From contig NZ_STGX01000026.1 in assembly GCF_004912155.1 (NCBI RefSeq), positions 2,874 to 47,731 on the forward strand: a stretch of 44,858 bases of DNA, given 5' to 3'. This DNA is from Glycomyces paridis (GTDB lineage: Bacteria > Actinomycetota > Actinomycetes > Mycobacteriales > Micromonosporaceae). Below the pieces are notes generated by a model. It saw nothing but the letters and a program-made list of their open reading frames with translations. It did no database searches and was not told where the DNA came from. Shown here piece by piece: positions 1-8,451 of this stretch (within the stretch, counting starts at the first letter, position 1; every line of letters begins with the position of its first letter). The translations under genes and the position numbers were made by a program.

Positions 1-14
1 CCTGAGGGTACGAA

Positions 15-115
15 CCGGTCGAGGCGAGCGACGCCAGTCAGGAGGTGCGAGCGGGCGAGGTAGTGCCGTTGGCCTCCGCCGGTCGAGGCGAGGGGCGCCG
101 GTCAGGAGGTGCGAG
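15..115. repeat. 37-bp direct repeat, two copies
   Basis: Positions 15-51 and 79-115 carry the same 37-bp unit with three mismatches (34/37), starting CCGGTCGAGGCGAG and ending GTCAGGAGGTGCGAG, 64 bp apart start to start. It lies just past the 3' end of the minus-strand ATPase gene. No coding frame explains it. The window edge cuts off whatever lies to the left, so more copies may exist there. Confidence 0.7.
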
Positions 116-129
116 GGCTCGGCCCTCAC

Positions 130-1524
130 TCAAGGTCGGGCATCGTTCCCCGCCTGCGACGAGAAGATCGACGCGGCGGTCACCGTCCAGACTCCTTCGG
201 GGGCGTCCTCCACGGCCTCTCGTGCCGCGATCGCGTACCGCAGGGTGCCGGGGTCGTCGACCAGGTTCGCCGCCTTGGTGCGCATGCGTTCGAGGATTCG
301 GGGCGCCCGTACACGCTTGGCCCACTTCGCCTCTCCGACGAGCACGGGCATCCTGCGAACGCCTGCCAGGGCGACGGCGTCAAGTTCGTCCTGCCCGTCG
401 CCGCGCCACCAGGGTCCGATGTCGACGGTCTCGGGGTGGACCTGCTCGGCGCGCAGCGCGAGGTGGTCGCGGAAGGCGTCCTCCCAGGCGCCGCCCATGA
501 AGTCGTCGAGCGAGGCCAGGATGCTCGGCAGGACTGTCTGGAGCGCGCCCGACTCGATGCGCGACCGGTAGCGGGCGAGGACGCCGAGGTAGAAGCGGAG
601 GAAGTTGTCGCTGACCCGGTAGATCTTGCGCCGGTGTCTCGCGGGGTCCTCGGTGACCGGCAGGATGCGCTCGACCAGGCGGAGTTCGGTGAGTCGCTCG
701 ATGGTGCGGGTCGGATCGGTCCCGACCGCGTCGGCCACCTCGTGAAAGCGGGTGCGGCCCGTGGCGATCGCGGTGAGGACCTGGCCCGCGAGGCGCCCGG
801 CGCCCAGTTCGGTGGCGAGGATCAGCTTCCCCTCGTTGTACAGGGGCGTCTCGCTGCTGAGCAGGAGCCGGTTCAGGTTTTCCCCGACCGGCTCGTCCTG
901 GCGCCACATGCTCAGGTAGAGCGGGATGCCACCGAGGACGCCGTAGACGAGGGCCCGGTCGCCGGGGGCGAGGTCCGTGAGGATCTCGGGCACCTCGTGC
1001 GGGCGGAACGGATGCAGTTGGAGCGTCAGGTCGAAGCGCCCGTACAGCGGCGCGCGGTACTCCTGCATCTGCCACATCGCCCGCATCGAAGAGCCGCTGA
1101 GCAGGATCTTCAGCTTCGGACGGCCGCCGTGGCGGTCGAGTTCCGCGCGCAGGAGCCCCGGCAGCTCGGGGTTGCCGACCAGGAGTTCGGGGAACTCGTC
1201 GAGGATGAGGAGCAGCGGCGCCTCCTCGGCCCTGGCGAACAGGAATCGCAGCGCGTCCCGCCAGTCGCCGAACGGGTGGTCGGCGAGGTTCCGTTCCGGG
1301 GTGGCGAGGAACGCGGCCTCTTCGGAGAGCCCTTGGAGCTCCATCGCGGCCGGGCCGCCGATGCCGGTGTAGAAGACCGTGCGCTTGCCCTGGGCGAAGC
1401 GGGCCATGAGGGCGGTCTTGCCGACCCGGCGCCGACCCCACACCAGGCCGGGCCTGCCGGGGTCGAGATTCCACCAGCGGTCGAGCGATGTCAGCTCGTT
1501 CACCCTGTTCACGAAACCTACCAT
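130..1524 (-). CDS. AAA+ ATPase with C-terminal DUF234-like nuclease domain
   Basis: 464 aa. The N-terminal half is a P-loop ATPase of the archaeal-type/DUF234 group: Walker A GRRRVGKT at residues 30-37 and Walker B LLLILDE ending at D109-E110. A winged-helix-like segment follows (about 230-290). The C-terminal part carries DxxD...GEAKW (D379/D382, E398, K400), a pattern like the PD-(D/E)xK nuclease fold described for DUF234. Members are soluble and their role is poorly defined; many are thought to be mobile or toxin-like, but that is family knowledge and not shown here. A TAGGCT box at 1531-1536, 6 nt before the ATG and with no ribosome binding site, suggests a leaderless transcript. The gene stands alone, separated from the amylase by a strong hairpin. 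Confidence 0.85.
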   Translation of the reverse strand: MVGFVNRVNELTSLDRWWNLDPGRPGLVWGRRRVGKTALMARFAQGKRTVFYTGIGGPAAMELQGLSEEAAFLATPERNLADHPFGDWRDALRFLFARAEEAPLLLILDEFPELLVGNPELPGLLRAELDRHGGRPKLKILLSGSSMRAMWQMQEYRAPLYGRFDLTLQLHPFRPHEVPEILTDLAPGDRALVYGVLGGIPLYLSMWRQDEPVGENLNRLLLSSETPLYNEGKLILATELGAGRLAGQVLTAIATGRTRFHEVADAVGTDPTRTIERLTELRLVERILPVTEDPARHRRKIYRVSDNFLRFYLGVLARYRSRIESGALQTVLPSILASLDDFMGGAWEDAFRDHLALRAEQVHPETVDIGPWWRGDGQDELDAVALAGVRRMPVLVGEAKWAKRVRAPRILERMRTKAANLVDDPGTLRYAIAAREAVEDAPEGVWTVTAASIFSSQAGNDARP

Positions 1525-1530
1525 CGACGT

Positions 1531-1536
1531 AGCCTA
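1531..1536 (-). promoter_or_regulatory. -10 box of a leaderless transcript
   Basis: On the minus strand TAGGCT is followed by 6 nt and then the ATG of the ATPase gene. The spacing puts the transcription start at or next to the start codon. Two imperfect copies of CCTACC-N6-GTAG (plus strand) straddle this box and could be an operator. No clear -35 is visible. Confidence 0.45.
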
Positions 1537-1569
1537 CCTCGACCGTAGGTTGATTCCGGGCAGGTCGCG

Positions 1570-1606
1570 GCGGCGCGGGCGGGTCGAGACGACCCGCCCG
1601 CGCCGC
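1570..1606 (-). terminator. Strong hairpin after the alpha-amylase gene
   Basis: Perfect 16-bp stem: left arm 1570-1585, loop GAGAC, right arm 1591-1606. It lies 6 nt beyond the amylase stop codon (minus strand). No U-run follows, as is common for GC-rich actinobacterial terminators. Confidence 0.75.
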
Positions 1607-1611
1607 TCTCG

Positions 1612-3471
1612 TCAGGAGCGCCAGGTGTCGTTGAGGGTGGCGCAGGTTGTCTGGGCGTCGGTGGGGGTGGTGAAGGTGCGGTTGGTGCCGGACTCCCATT
1701 CGAGGGCGCCGCCGGGGGCGACCTTGATGTACTTGTACTCGAAGGTCGTCTCGGCGGGGAGGGTGACGGTGCCGCGCCAGACGGGGTAGTCCTGGGCGCC
1801 GAGGTGGGCGGTGGAGGCGGCGGTCCAGGTGCCGAGCTGGGTCAGGGAGCCGGTGATGTAGACCTCCTGGCCGAACCAGGTGGTGGCGTTGACGTTGACG
1901 TCGACGCAGACGGTGCCGTCGCCCGGGTCGGGGTCGGGGTCGGGGTCGGGGTCGACCGTGCCTTCGCAGGCGCCGTTCACGTAGGGGGCTCCGATGTGGA
2001 TCGCGATGGCCTCGTCGGCGCCGACGGTGGCGGTGAAGGTGCCGCCAGCGCCGACGGTGACCGTGCCGGTCCCGAGGACGTTGCAGTACTGGCCCGCGGG
2101 CATGGAGGTGGTGAAGGTGGCGCTCACCGAGGAGGACTCGGAGTTGAGGACGACGTAGCCGGCGCTGCCGCGGCCGAAGCCGAAGGCGTCCTCGTCGTTG
2201 TGCCACTTGTTGTTCACGGCGGTCCCGGCGACCGACTCGCGGAAGCCGGCCATGCCCGCGAAGTAGGCGCCGCGGTGCTGGCAGGTCCAGCGGCCGGTGA
2301 CGGCGTCGCAGTCCACGTCGGCCACTTCGGAGTTGACGCCGCCGACGAGGTTCGGGCCCTGGTCCTTGTTGGAGTAGGAGTAGTCGGACATCTGCGAGGG
2401 CACGCCGTAGTCGTAGGCCATCATGTAGGCGTTGGCGAGCAGGTAGTCCTTGCCGCCGGTGTAGTAGTCGAGGTAGTTCCCGGCGTCGCCGCCGCGCGGG
2501 CTGTCGTGGTTCTGCACGAACACCTGCGCCTTGTCGTCGGGCGACAGGCCCCAGCTCTCGCCGAGGTTAAGCAGGTAGGAGGCCTTGGACTCGCCCGCGA
2601 AGTGGTTGCGCATCCAGCGCGAGAAGTCGAACTGCTGCACCGTGCCCGAGCCGTAGTACTCGCTGGGCACGATCGGCTCGTTGGACCCTTGGGCGTAGAT
2701 GACCTCGTGCGTGACGTACGGGTCGCCCGAGAGGCGCCCGAAGATGTTCTCCAGGTCGGCCGCGGGCATGTGCTTGGAGGCGTCGACGCGGAAGCCGACC
2801 ACGCCGACGTCGAGGAGGTCCTGGAGGTAGGCGGCGATGGTCGCGCGCACGTCGTCCTGCTCTGTGGCGAGGTCGTTGAGCCCCACCAGGTGGCAGTTCT
2901 GGACCTGCCAGCGGTTCGTGTAGTCCGAGATCTCGCAGTAGGACGAGCCGGTGTTGTGGAAGTCGGAGGCGTCGTAGCCGGCGGCGGGGTAGTCGAACTG
3001 GCGGTACTCGCTGCCGGCCTGGCCGTAGCGGGTCGAGGTGGACCCGGCGGCCATGTGGTTGATGACGACGTCGGCGATGATCCCGACGCCTTCGGCCGCA
3101 CAAGTATCCACCATGGACTCGAACTCGGCGCGGGTGCCCAGGCGCGAGTCGAGCTCGTAGCTGACGGGCTGGTACTGGATCCACCAGTTGTCGGGCGTGT
3201 TCGTGTCGGAGGCGAGGATGTGCTCCTGGGGCGGGGAAACCTTGATGTGCGTGTACCCGGAGTCGCCGAGGAAGTCGGTGCACTCCTGGGCGATCGAGTT
3301 CCAGTTCCACTCGAACAGCTCGATGATCGAGGAGTCGCCGGTGACGGCCGGGGCGGCGGCCTCGACTTCCTGGGCGGTCGCGGGGCCGGCGACGAGGGCC
3401 CCGGCGGCGACGGCGAGCGCGCCGGCCACCGCGGCGGCGCGCCGCCCGGTGCGGACTCTGCTCATGGACAT
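1612..3471 (-). CDS. Secreted alpha-amylase (GH13) with C-terminal CBM20
   Basis: 619 aa. Hydrolyses internal alpha-1,4 bonds of starch outside the cell. A Sec signal peptide (basic start, Ala-rich core, cleavage near ATAQ-EV) precedes a GH13 barrel with all four signature regions: DVVINHM, GFRVDASKH (nucleophile D230), THEVIYAQG (acid/base E256) and FVQNHDSP (H322, D323). An Asp-Pro repeat linker (about 506-518) leads to a roughly 100-residue starch-binding CBM20 with the VYITGSLTQLGTW motif. GGAG lies 8 nt before the chosen ATG; an alternative ATG lies two codons downstream. CTTGCA-type sites just upstream suggest maltose-repressor (MalR/LacI-type) control, as known for Streptomyces amylases. 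Divergent from the GH18 gene at 3793. Confidence 0.95.
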   Translation of the reverse strand: MSMSRVRTGRRAAAVAGALAVAAGALVAGPATAQEVEAAAPAVTGDSSIIELFEWNWNSIAQECTDFLGDSGYTHIKVSPPQEHILASDTNTPDNWWIQYQPVSYELDSRLGTRAEFESMVDTCAAEGVGIIADVVINHMAAGSTSTRYGQAGSEYRQFDYPAAGYDASDFHNTGSSYCEISDYTNRWQVQNCHLVGLNDLATEQDDVRATIAAYLQDLLDVGVVGFRVDASKHMPAADLENIFGRLSGDPYVTHEVIYAQGSNEPIVPSEYYGSGTVQQFDFSRWMRNHFAGESKASYLLNLGESWGLSPDDKAQVFVQNHDSPRGGDAGNYLDYYTGGKDYLLANAYMMAYDYGVPSQMSDYSYSNKDQGPNLVGGVNSEVADVDCDAVTGRWTCQHRGAYFAGMAGFRESVAGTAVNNKWHNDEDAFGFGRGSAGYVVLNSESSSVSATFTTSMPAGQYCNVLGTGTVTVGAGGTFTATVGADEAIAIHIGAPYVNGACEGTVDPDPDPDPDPGDGTVCVDVNVNATTWFGQEVYITGSLTQLGTWTAASTAHLGAQDYPVWRGTVTLPAETTFEYKYIKVAPGGALEWESGTNRTFTTPTDAQTTCATLNDTWRS

Positions 3472-3492
3472 GAGGGTTCTCCGTTCACTTCA

Positions 3493-3559
3493 CTTGCAAG
3501 ATTTTGCAGAAGGATGTCGAAAGACAACGATCTACATATAGAAACTTGCGAATCTTGCT
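3493..3559. promoter_or_regulatory. CTTGCA-type repressor sites upstream of the amylase
   Basis: CTTGCAAG (palindrome, 3493-3500), TTTGCAG (3503-3509), CTTGCG (3545-3550) and CTTGCT (3554-3559) lie within 70 bp upstream of the amylase start. Directly repeated CTTGCAG-like hexamers are the known operator of the Streptomyces maltose regulator MalR/Reg1. The assignment here is by resemblance only. Confidence 0.5.
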
Positions 3560-3710
3560 CAGCGTATCCAGCACCGAGGAGCGATGTCAAGCGGCACACC
3601 ACCCCGCCACCTGCGCAACCATTCCGGATGACGGGAACGCAAGGCGCCGAATGGTTTTGTAAGCGGTGCCATCCCAGGTCACCGAACGCTCGCCTTTCGA
3701 CATCGACATA

Positions 3711-3740
3711 TTGACGTTTATTATTAGTAAGGTTTACAGT
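3711..3740 (+). promoter_or_regulatory. Promoter and overlapping palindrome of the first GH18 gene
   Basis: TTGACG (3711-3716), an 18-nt spacer and TACAGT (3735-3740) form a sigma70-like promoter. The palindrome GTAA-GGT-TTAC (3727-3737) overlaps the -10, a position suited to repression. It does not match the DasR consensus of chitin-controlled genes. Confidence 0.5.
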
Positions 3741-3792
3741 CAGTTAAGGATCCCCACCTGCCTCCCTCCCACCGGATCCAAAGGAGATCGCC

Positions 3793-6075
3793 ATGACCGC
3801 GATCAGACGCGCGCTCCCCGCGCTGGCGTCACTGCTCCTGTTCCCGCTCCTGCTCCTCGCCGCGCCCGCCTCGGCGCAGACCCAGTCCCTCACCGCCACC
3901 TTCGTCGCCGCCGACTACGGCTCGTACTGGCAGGCCAAGTACGTCATCGCCAACCCCGGCTCCACGCCCGTCACCGGCTGGACCCTCGAATTCGACCTCC
4001 CCGAAGGCGCGCAGCTCGGACAGGTCTTCTACGGCAAGGCGACCCAGAGCGGCCGCCACGTCACCATCGTCAACGAGCACTACAACGCGACCGTGCCCGC
4101 CGGAGGGAGCCTGGAGCCCTACAGCCCCTGGATCCTCGCCTCCTCGAGCGCCGAGCCCACCGGCTGCCTCATCAACGGCGACAAGTGCGACGGCACCCCG
4201 GCCGACCCGCCGAGCGCGCCCGCGAACCTCCGCTCCACCGCCCGCACCACCACCTCCGTGACCCTCGCCTGGGACGCCGCCGCACAAGGCGACCACCCCG
4301 TGGACCACTACGAGGTCCTCAGCGGCGGCACCGTCGCCGCCACGACCTCCGCCACGAACGTGGTCGTCTCGGGCCTCACCCCCGCCAGCGCCAACGAGTT
4401 CACCGTGCGCGCCGTCGACGTGCGCGGCGGCGCCGGAGCCGAGAGCGCCCCGGTCACCGTCGAGACCCTCGACCCGGCCGACGACACGGTGGCGCCGAGC
4501 GCGCCGACCGGCCTCCAGGTCGCGGGCGTGACCTCCGGCAGCGTGACCCTGACGTGGGCGGCCTCGTCCGACGCGTCGGGGATCGCCGGGTACGACGTGT
4601 ACCGCGACGGCGAGTACGCGACCTCGACCGCCCAGACCAGCGCCGTCGTCGCGGGTCTCGCGCCGGTCTCTACCTACGAGTTCACGGTGGTCGCGCGCGA
4701 CTCCTACGACAACGCGTCGGCGCACAGCGCACCCGTCACCGCGGTGACCGACGACGCGGTCGGCGCGGGCGAGCACGCGAAAGTAGGGTACTTCGTGCAG
4801 TGGGGCATCTACGGGCGCCAATACTTCGTGAAGAACCTCGACACCTCGGGCGCGGCGGCGAAGCTGACGCACGTCAACTACGCGTTCTCCAACATCGACC
4901 CCGTGAACCTGACGTGCATGAACGGCGTCACCAAGGGCACGACGCCGGACCCGCAGGACCCGAACCAGGGCACCGGGGCCGGTGACGCCGAGGCCGACTA
5001 CGGGCGGGCGTTCTCCGCGTCCCAGTCCGTCGACGGCGTGGGCGACACCGGTTGGGAGCCGCTGCGCGGCAACTTCAACGAGCTGCTGGAGCTGAAGGAG
5101 AAGCACCCGCACCTGAAGGTGCTCATGTCGATCGGCGGCTGGACGTACTCGAAGTACTTCTCGGACGTGGCGGCCACCGAGGCCTCCCGCGAGAAGTTCG
5201 TGGCCTCGTGCATCGACCTGTACATCGAGGGGAACCTGCCCGCGTACAACGGGGCGGGCGGCGACGGGGTCGCGGCCGGGGTCTTCGACGGCATCGACCT
5301 CGACTGGGAGTGGCCGGGCGCCGAGGGACACCCGGGCAACAACGTCAGCGCCGCGGACAAGGAGAACAACACGCTGCTCATGGCGGAGTTCCGCCGCCAG
5401 CTCGACGCCCTGTCGGCCGACACCGGCAAAGACTACCTGCTCACGGCGTTCACTCCGGCGGACCCGGCGAAGGTGGACGCGGGCTGGGACATCACCACGA
5501 CCGACGGCACGCCGAGCGTCTTCGACTACATGGACTTCGCGAACGTGCAGGGCTACGACTTCCACGGTTCGGGCTCGGACAACTCGTGGGAGCCGAACCT
5601 CACCGGGCACCAGGCGAACCAGACCACGGACGTCGACGACCCGTACTCGTTCCACTTCTCGAACGAGATCGCGATCGGCACCTACCTGGACGCGGGCGTG
5701 CACCCGCGGCAGCTGACGATCGGCATCCCGTTCTACGGCCGCGGCTGGCAGGGCGTGACCGCCGGAGGCGTCAACGGCGAGTGGCAGTCGGCGACCGGCG
5801 CCGCGCCGGGCCAGTTCGCCGAGGAGGCCGGGACCCGCGGCTACGCCAACCTGAAGGCGATGGTGCCCGGCTGCACCGTCTACCACGACGTCCAGGCGGG
5901 GGCGACGTACTGCTTCACCGGGAACGGCGGGCAGTGGTGGTCCTTCGACGATCCGTGGGCGATCGGGCTCAAGACCGACTGGGTCGCCGCGGAGAACCTG
6001 CTCGGCGTCATGGTCTGGGAGATGTCGGGTGACGACGGCACCCTCATGAGCGCCATCGACACCGGCCTGTCCTGA
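3793..6075 (+). CDS. Secreted GH18 chitinase with CBM2-like and two FnIII domains
   Basis: 760 aa. Predicted endo-chitinase acting outside the cell. Order: Sec signal peptide (about 1-29), a CBM2-like binding module (about 30-135; WQAKYVIANPG and GWTLEFDLP), two fibronectin type III repeats (about 140-230 and 240-320), then a GH18 barrel. The barrel carries LMSIGGWTYS and the catalytic DGIDLDWEW with acid E506 and the assisting D502 and D504. The C-terminal GVMVWEMSGDD is the usual GH18 strand-8 motif. A strong AAGGAGA ribosome binding site fixes the ATG. Followed within 60 bp by a second GH18 gene, with a hairpin between them. Confidence 0.95.
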   Translation: MTAIRRALPALASLLLFPLLLLAAPASAQTQSLTATFVAADYGSYWQAKYVIANPGSTPVTGWTLEFDLPEGAQLGQVFYGKATQSGRHVTIVNEHYNATVPAGGSLEPYSPWILASSSAEPTGCLINGDKCDGTPADPPSAPANLRSTARTTTSVTLAWDAAAQGDHPVDHYEVLSGGTVAATTSATNVVVSGLTPASANEFTVRAVDVRGGAGAESAPVTVETLDPADDTVAPSAPTGLQVAGVTSGSVTLTWAASSDASGIAGYDVYRDGEYATSTAQTSAVVAGLAPVSTYEFTVVARDSYDNASAHSAPVTAVTDDAVGAGEHAKVGYFVQWGIYGRQYFVKNLDTSGAAAKLTHVNYAFSNIDPVNLTCMNGVTKGTTPDPQDPNQGTGAGDAEADYGRAFSASQSVDGVGDTGWEPLRGNFNELLELKEKHPHLKVLMSIGGWTYSKYFSDVAATEASREKFVASCIDLYIEGNLPAYNGAGGDGVAAGVFDGIDLDWEWPGAEGHPGNNVSAADKENNTLLMAEFRRQLDALSADTGKDYLLTAFTPADPAKVDAGWDITTTDGTPSVFDYMDFANVQGYDFHGSGSDNSWEPNLTGHQANQTTDVDDPYSFHFSNEIAIGTYLDAGVHPRQLTIGIPFYGRGWQGVTAGGVNGEWQSATGAAPGQFAEEAGTRGYANLKAMVPGCTVYHDVQAGATYCFTGNGGQWWSFDDPWAIGLKTDWVAAENLLGVMVWEMSGDDGTLMSAIDTGLS

Positions 6076-6087
6076 CCGTTCATCGAC

Positions 6088-6113
6088 GGGGGCGCGGCGC
6101 CCGCCGCGCCCCC
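6088..6113 (+). terminator. Hairpin between the two GH18 genes
   Basis: 11-bp perfect stem: arms 6088-6098 and 6103-6113, loop GCCC. It sits 12 nt after the first stop and 20 nt before the second start, so it may terminate most transcripts or protect the upstream mRNA in a two-gene operon. Confidence 0.55.
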
Positions 6114-6132
6114 ATCCCCTTTGGAGGAACCC

Positions 6133-7911
6133 ATGAGAAGACCACGTTCCGTGGCGGCGCTGGCCGCCGCCGTCGCGCTCCTGGCGGGCGCGTTGCTGGG
6201 CGCCTCGCCCGCGCACGCGGCGAACATCGTCGCCGACCCCGGTTTCGAGTCGGGTTCGGTGGCGCCGTGGGCGTGCGACTCGGCGCAGGTCGCGACCGGC
6301 ACCGCGAAGTCGGGGACGCACGCGCTGCGCTCGACCGCCTCGGCGGCGGGGATAGGGCGGTGCGCGCTCGAAGTCTCGGTGCAGCCGTCGAGCACGTACA
6401 CGTTCAGCGCCTGGGTGCGCGGATCGTACGTCTACATCGGATCGACTGGCGGCGCTTCGACGTGGACCGGTTCGCCCGGCGCGTTCACGCAGCTGACCAC
6501 GACCTTCACGACCGGCGCGGCGCAGACGAGCGCCGAGGTCTACGTCCACGGCTGGTACGGGCAGGGCGAGTTCTGGGTCGACGACGTCGTGGTGGACGGC
6601 CCGCCCGGCGACGGCGGCGGTGAGGGCGACCTGCCCGGCGCGCCCGGTTCCCTGCGCGCCAGCGCCACCGACACGGGCGTGGCGCTCACGTGGAGCGCCG
6701 CGAGCGGCACTGTGGACGGCTACCGAGTCGAGCGGGCCGGGCAGGCGGCGGTGGAGACCACCGCCACGAGCGCCTCGATCTCGGGCCTGACCGCCTGCAC
6801 CACGTACGCGTTCACCGTGAGCGCCTTCAACGGTGACGGTGCCGGTCCCGGCGCGCAGGTCACCGCGCGCACCACCGGCTGCCCCGATTCGGGCATCCCC
6901 GACCACGCGCTCATCGGCTACCTCCACACGAGCTTCGCCAACGGGTCCGGTTACATCCGTATGGCCGACGTGCCCGCCGACTGGGACGTCGTCAACCTCG
7001 CGTTCGGGGAGCCGACGACGCCGACCTCCGGCGACATCCGCTTCTCGCTGTGCCCCGCGAGCGAATGCCCCAATGTGGAGTCGGAGCAGGAGTTCAAGGA
7101 CGCGATCGCGCAGAAGCAGGCCCAGGGCAAGAAGGTCCTGCTGTCGATCGGCGGCCAGAACGGGCAGGTGCAGTTGACGACCGCGGCGGCGAGGGACGCG
7201 TTCGTGTCCTCGGTGGGCGCGATCATCGACGAGTACGGGCTCGACGGCCTGGACGTCGACCTCGAAGGCCACTCGCTGTACTTCGACGCGGGCGACGACG
7301 ACTTCCGCAACCCGACCACGCCGGTGATCGTCAACCTCATCAGCGCGCTGAAGTCGCTCAGCGCCCGGTACGGCGACGACTTCGTGCTCACGATGGCGCC
7401 CGAGACGTTCTTCGTCCAGGTGGGGCACCAGTTCTACGGCGGCACCAGCGCCGGGGACAACCGCACCGGCTCGTACCTGCCGGTCATCCACGCCCTGCGC
7501 GACGACCTCGACATCCTCCACGTGCAGGACTACAACTCGGGCCCGGTCATGGGCCTCGACGGCCAGTACCACACGATGGGCGGCGCGGACTTCCACATCG
7601 CCATGACCGACATGCTCAAGGCGGGCTTCACGGTCGCGAACACCGGGCAGACCTTCCCGGGGCTGCGCGAGGATCAGATCGCGTTCGGGCTGCCCGCCGC
7701 CGTCAGCGCCGGGAACGGCCACACGCCGCCCGCGCAGGTCCACCAGGCGCTCGACTGCCTCACGGCCGGAACGAACTGCGGCGGCTACACGCTGCGGGGC
7801 GGGGCCTCGCCGGATCTCCGTGGCCTCATGACCTGGTCGATCAACTGGGACCGGTACTACGGCTGGGAGTTCGCCGAGAGCCACCGGCCGTATCTCGACG
7901 CGCTGCCCTAG
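6133..7911 (+). CDS. Secreted GH18 chitinase-like enzyme with CBM4/9-like and FnIII domains
   Basis: 592 aa. Signal peptide ending near AHA-AN; a jelly-roll carbohydrate-binding module of the CBM4_9 type (about 33-155; NIVADPGFESG at its start, FWVDDVVVDG at its end); one FnIII repeat (about 165-245); then a GH18 domain of the bacterial ChiD/ChiC-like branch. The catalytic motif is DGLDVDLEG with D371, D374, D376 and acid E378; the residue before the Glu is Leu where the upstream paralogue has Trp, a known subfamily difference. VLLSIGGQNG is the SxGG motif. GGAGG at 6123-6127 supports the ATG at 6133 over an in-frame TTG at 6121. Likely works with the upstream enzyme in chitin breakdown. Confidence 0.93.
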   Translation: MRRPRSVAALAAAVALLAGALLGASPAHAANIVADPGFESGSVAPWACDSAQVATGTAKSGTHALRSTASAAGIGRCALEVSVQPSSTYTFSAWVRGSYVYIGSTGGASTWTGSPGAFTQLTTTFTTGAAQTSAEVYVHGWYGQGEFWVDDVVVDGPPGDGGGEGDLPGAPGSLRASATDTGVALTWSAASGTVDGYRVERAGQAAVETTATSASISGLTACTTYAFTVSAFNGDGAGPGAQVTARTTGCPDSGIPDHALIGYLHTSFANGSGYIRMADVPADWDVVNLAFGEPTTPTSGDIRFSLCPASECPNVESEQEFKDAIAQKQAQGKKVLLSIGGQNGQVQLTTAAARDAFVSSVGAIIDEYGLDGLDVDLEGHSLYFDAGDDDFRNPTTPVIVNLISALKSLSARYGDDFVLTMAPETFFVQVGHQFYGGTSAGDNRTGSYLPVIHALRDDLDILHVQDYNSGPVMGLDGQYHTMGGADFHIAMTDMLKAGFTVANTGQTFPGLREDQIAFGLPAAVSAGNGHTPPAQVHQALDCLTAGTNCGGYTLRGGASPDLRGLMTWSINWDRYYGWEFAESHRPYLDALP

Positions 7912-7916
7912 GAACC

Positions 7917-7950
7917 GGCCCGCGGGAGCCTGCGGCGGCTCCCGCGGGCC
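7917..7950 (+). terminator. Terminator after the second GH18 gene
   Basis: Perfect 14-bp stem (7917-7930 with 7937-7950) and loop TGCGGC, directly after the stop codon at 7909-7911. Confidence 0.8.
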
Positions 7951-7979
7951 TCTGAAGCGCCTGGGGCAGAATGCGTTCC

Positions 7980-8441
7980 ATGAGCCCCGTGGAAGTGCGC
8001 CCCGCCCGCCCCGACGAGTACGCCGCCGTCGCCGTGCTGCGGTGGCGGTGGGAGGTGGAGAACGGCGAGGCCCCGGCGGTCGAGCCGGAGGCGTTCGCGT
8101 CCCGGTTCGCCGCCTGGGCGGCCGCCAACGAGGCGGCGTTCCGCTGCGTCGCGGCCGTCCGGGACGGCGCGGTGGTCGGCATGGCCTGGCTGGCGGTCGC
8201 GCCCCGCGTCCCCACGCCCCTGGCGTTCGAGCGCGCCGCCGGCGACCTCCAGTCCGTGTACCTCGTCCCCGAGGAGCGCTCGGGCGGCGTGGGCTCGCGG
8301 ATGGTGGCCGCGGTCCTCGACCTCGCCCGGGAGCTCGGGCTCGACCGGGTCACCGTCCACTCGGGAACGAAGTCGATACCCGTATACGCCCGCAACGGCT
8401 TCGAGGCCTCGCCCAAACTCCTCATGGCGACGCTCCCCTAG
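7980..8441 (+). CDS. GNAT-family N-acetyltransferase
   Basis: 153 aa, one GNAT domain. Transfers an acetyl group from acetyl-CoA to an unknown amine. VYLVPEERSGGVGSRMV is the acetyl-CoA-binding motif A (Q/RxxGxG/A type), and YARNGFEASPKLL is the usual C-terminal beta-bulge region. The start at 7980 is preferred because CAGAAT at 7967-7972 lies 7 nt upstream, the leaderless spacing also seen for the next two genes; an in-frame ATG at 7971 would add three residues. The substrate cannot be read from sequence. Confidence 0.85.
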   Translation: MSPVEVRPARPDEYAAVAVLRWRWEVENGEAPAVEPEAFASRFAAWAAANEAAFRCVAAVRDGAVVGMAWLAVAPRVPTPLAFERAAGDLQSVYLVPEERSGGVGSRMVAAVLDLARELGLDRVTVHSGTKSIPVYARNGFEASPKLLMATLP

Positions 8442-8451
8442 CCTGCTGCAC

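Larger units (their letters stand above)
3472..3792. other. 321-bp divergent intergenic region, amylase / chitinase
   Basis: No coding frame of its own. The amylase side (3472-3560) is AT-richer and holds the CTTGCA sites. The middle (3561-3690) shows nothing I recognise. The chitinase side (3691-3792) holds a good promoter, a short palindrome and an AAGGAGA ribosome binding site next to the ATG at 3793. Confidence 0.6.

Noticed and set aside
6121..6132. TTG at 6121 as start of the second GH18 gene
   Set aside because: It would place the GGAGG ribosome binding site inside the coding region and spoil the signal peptide; the ATG at 6133 is well placed.
3829..7884. A 1351-codon open frame antisense to both chitinase genes
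   Set aside because: Low-complexity Arg/Gly/Val/Ala translation with no domain; the sense strand holds two complete GH18 enzymes with signal peptides and ribosome binding sites.
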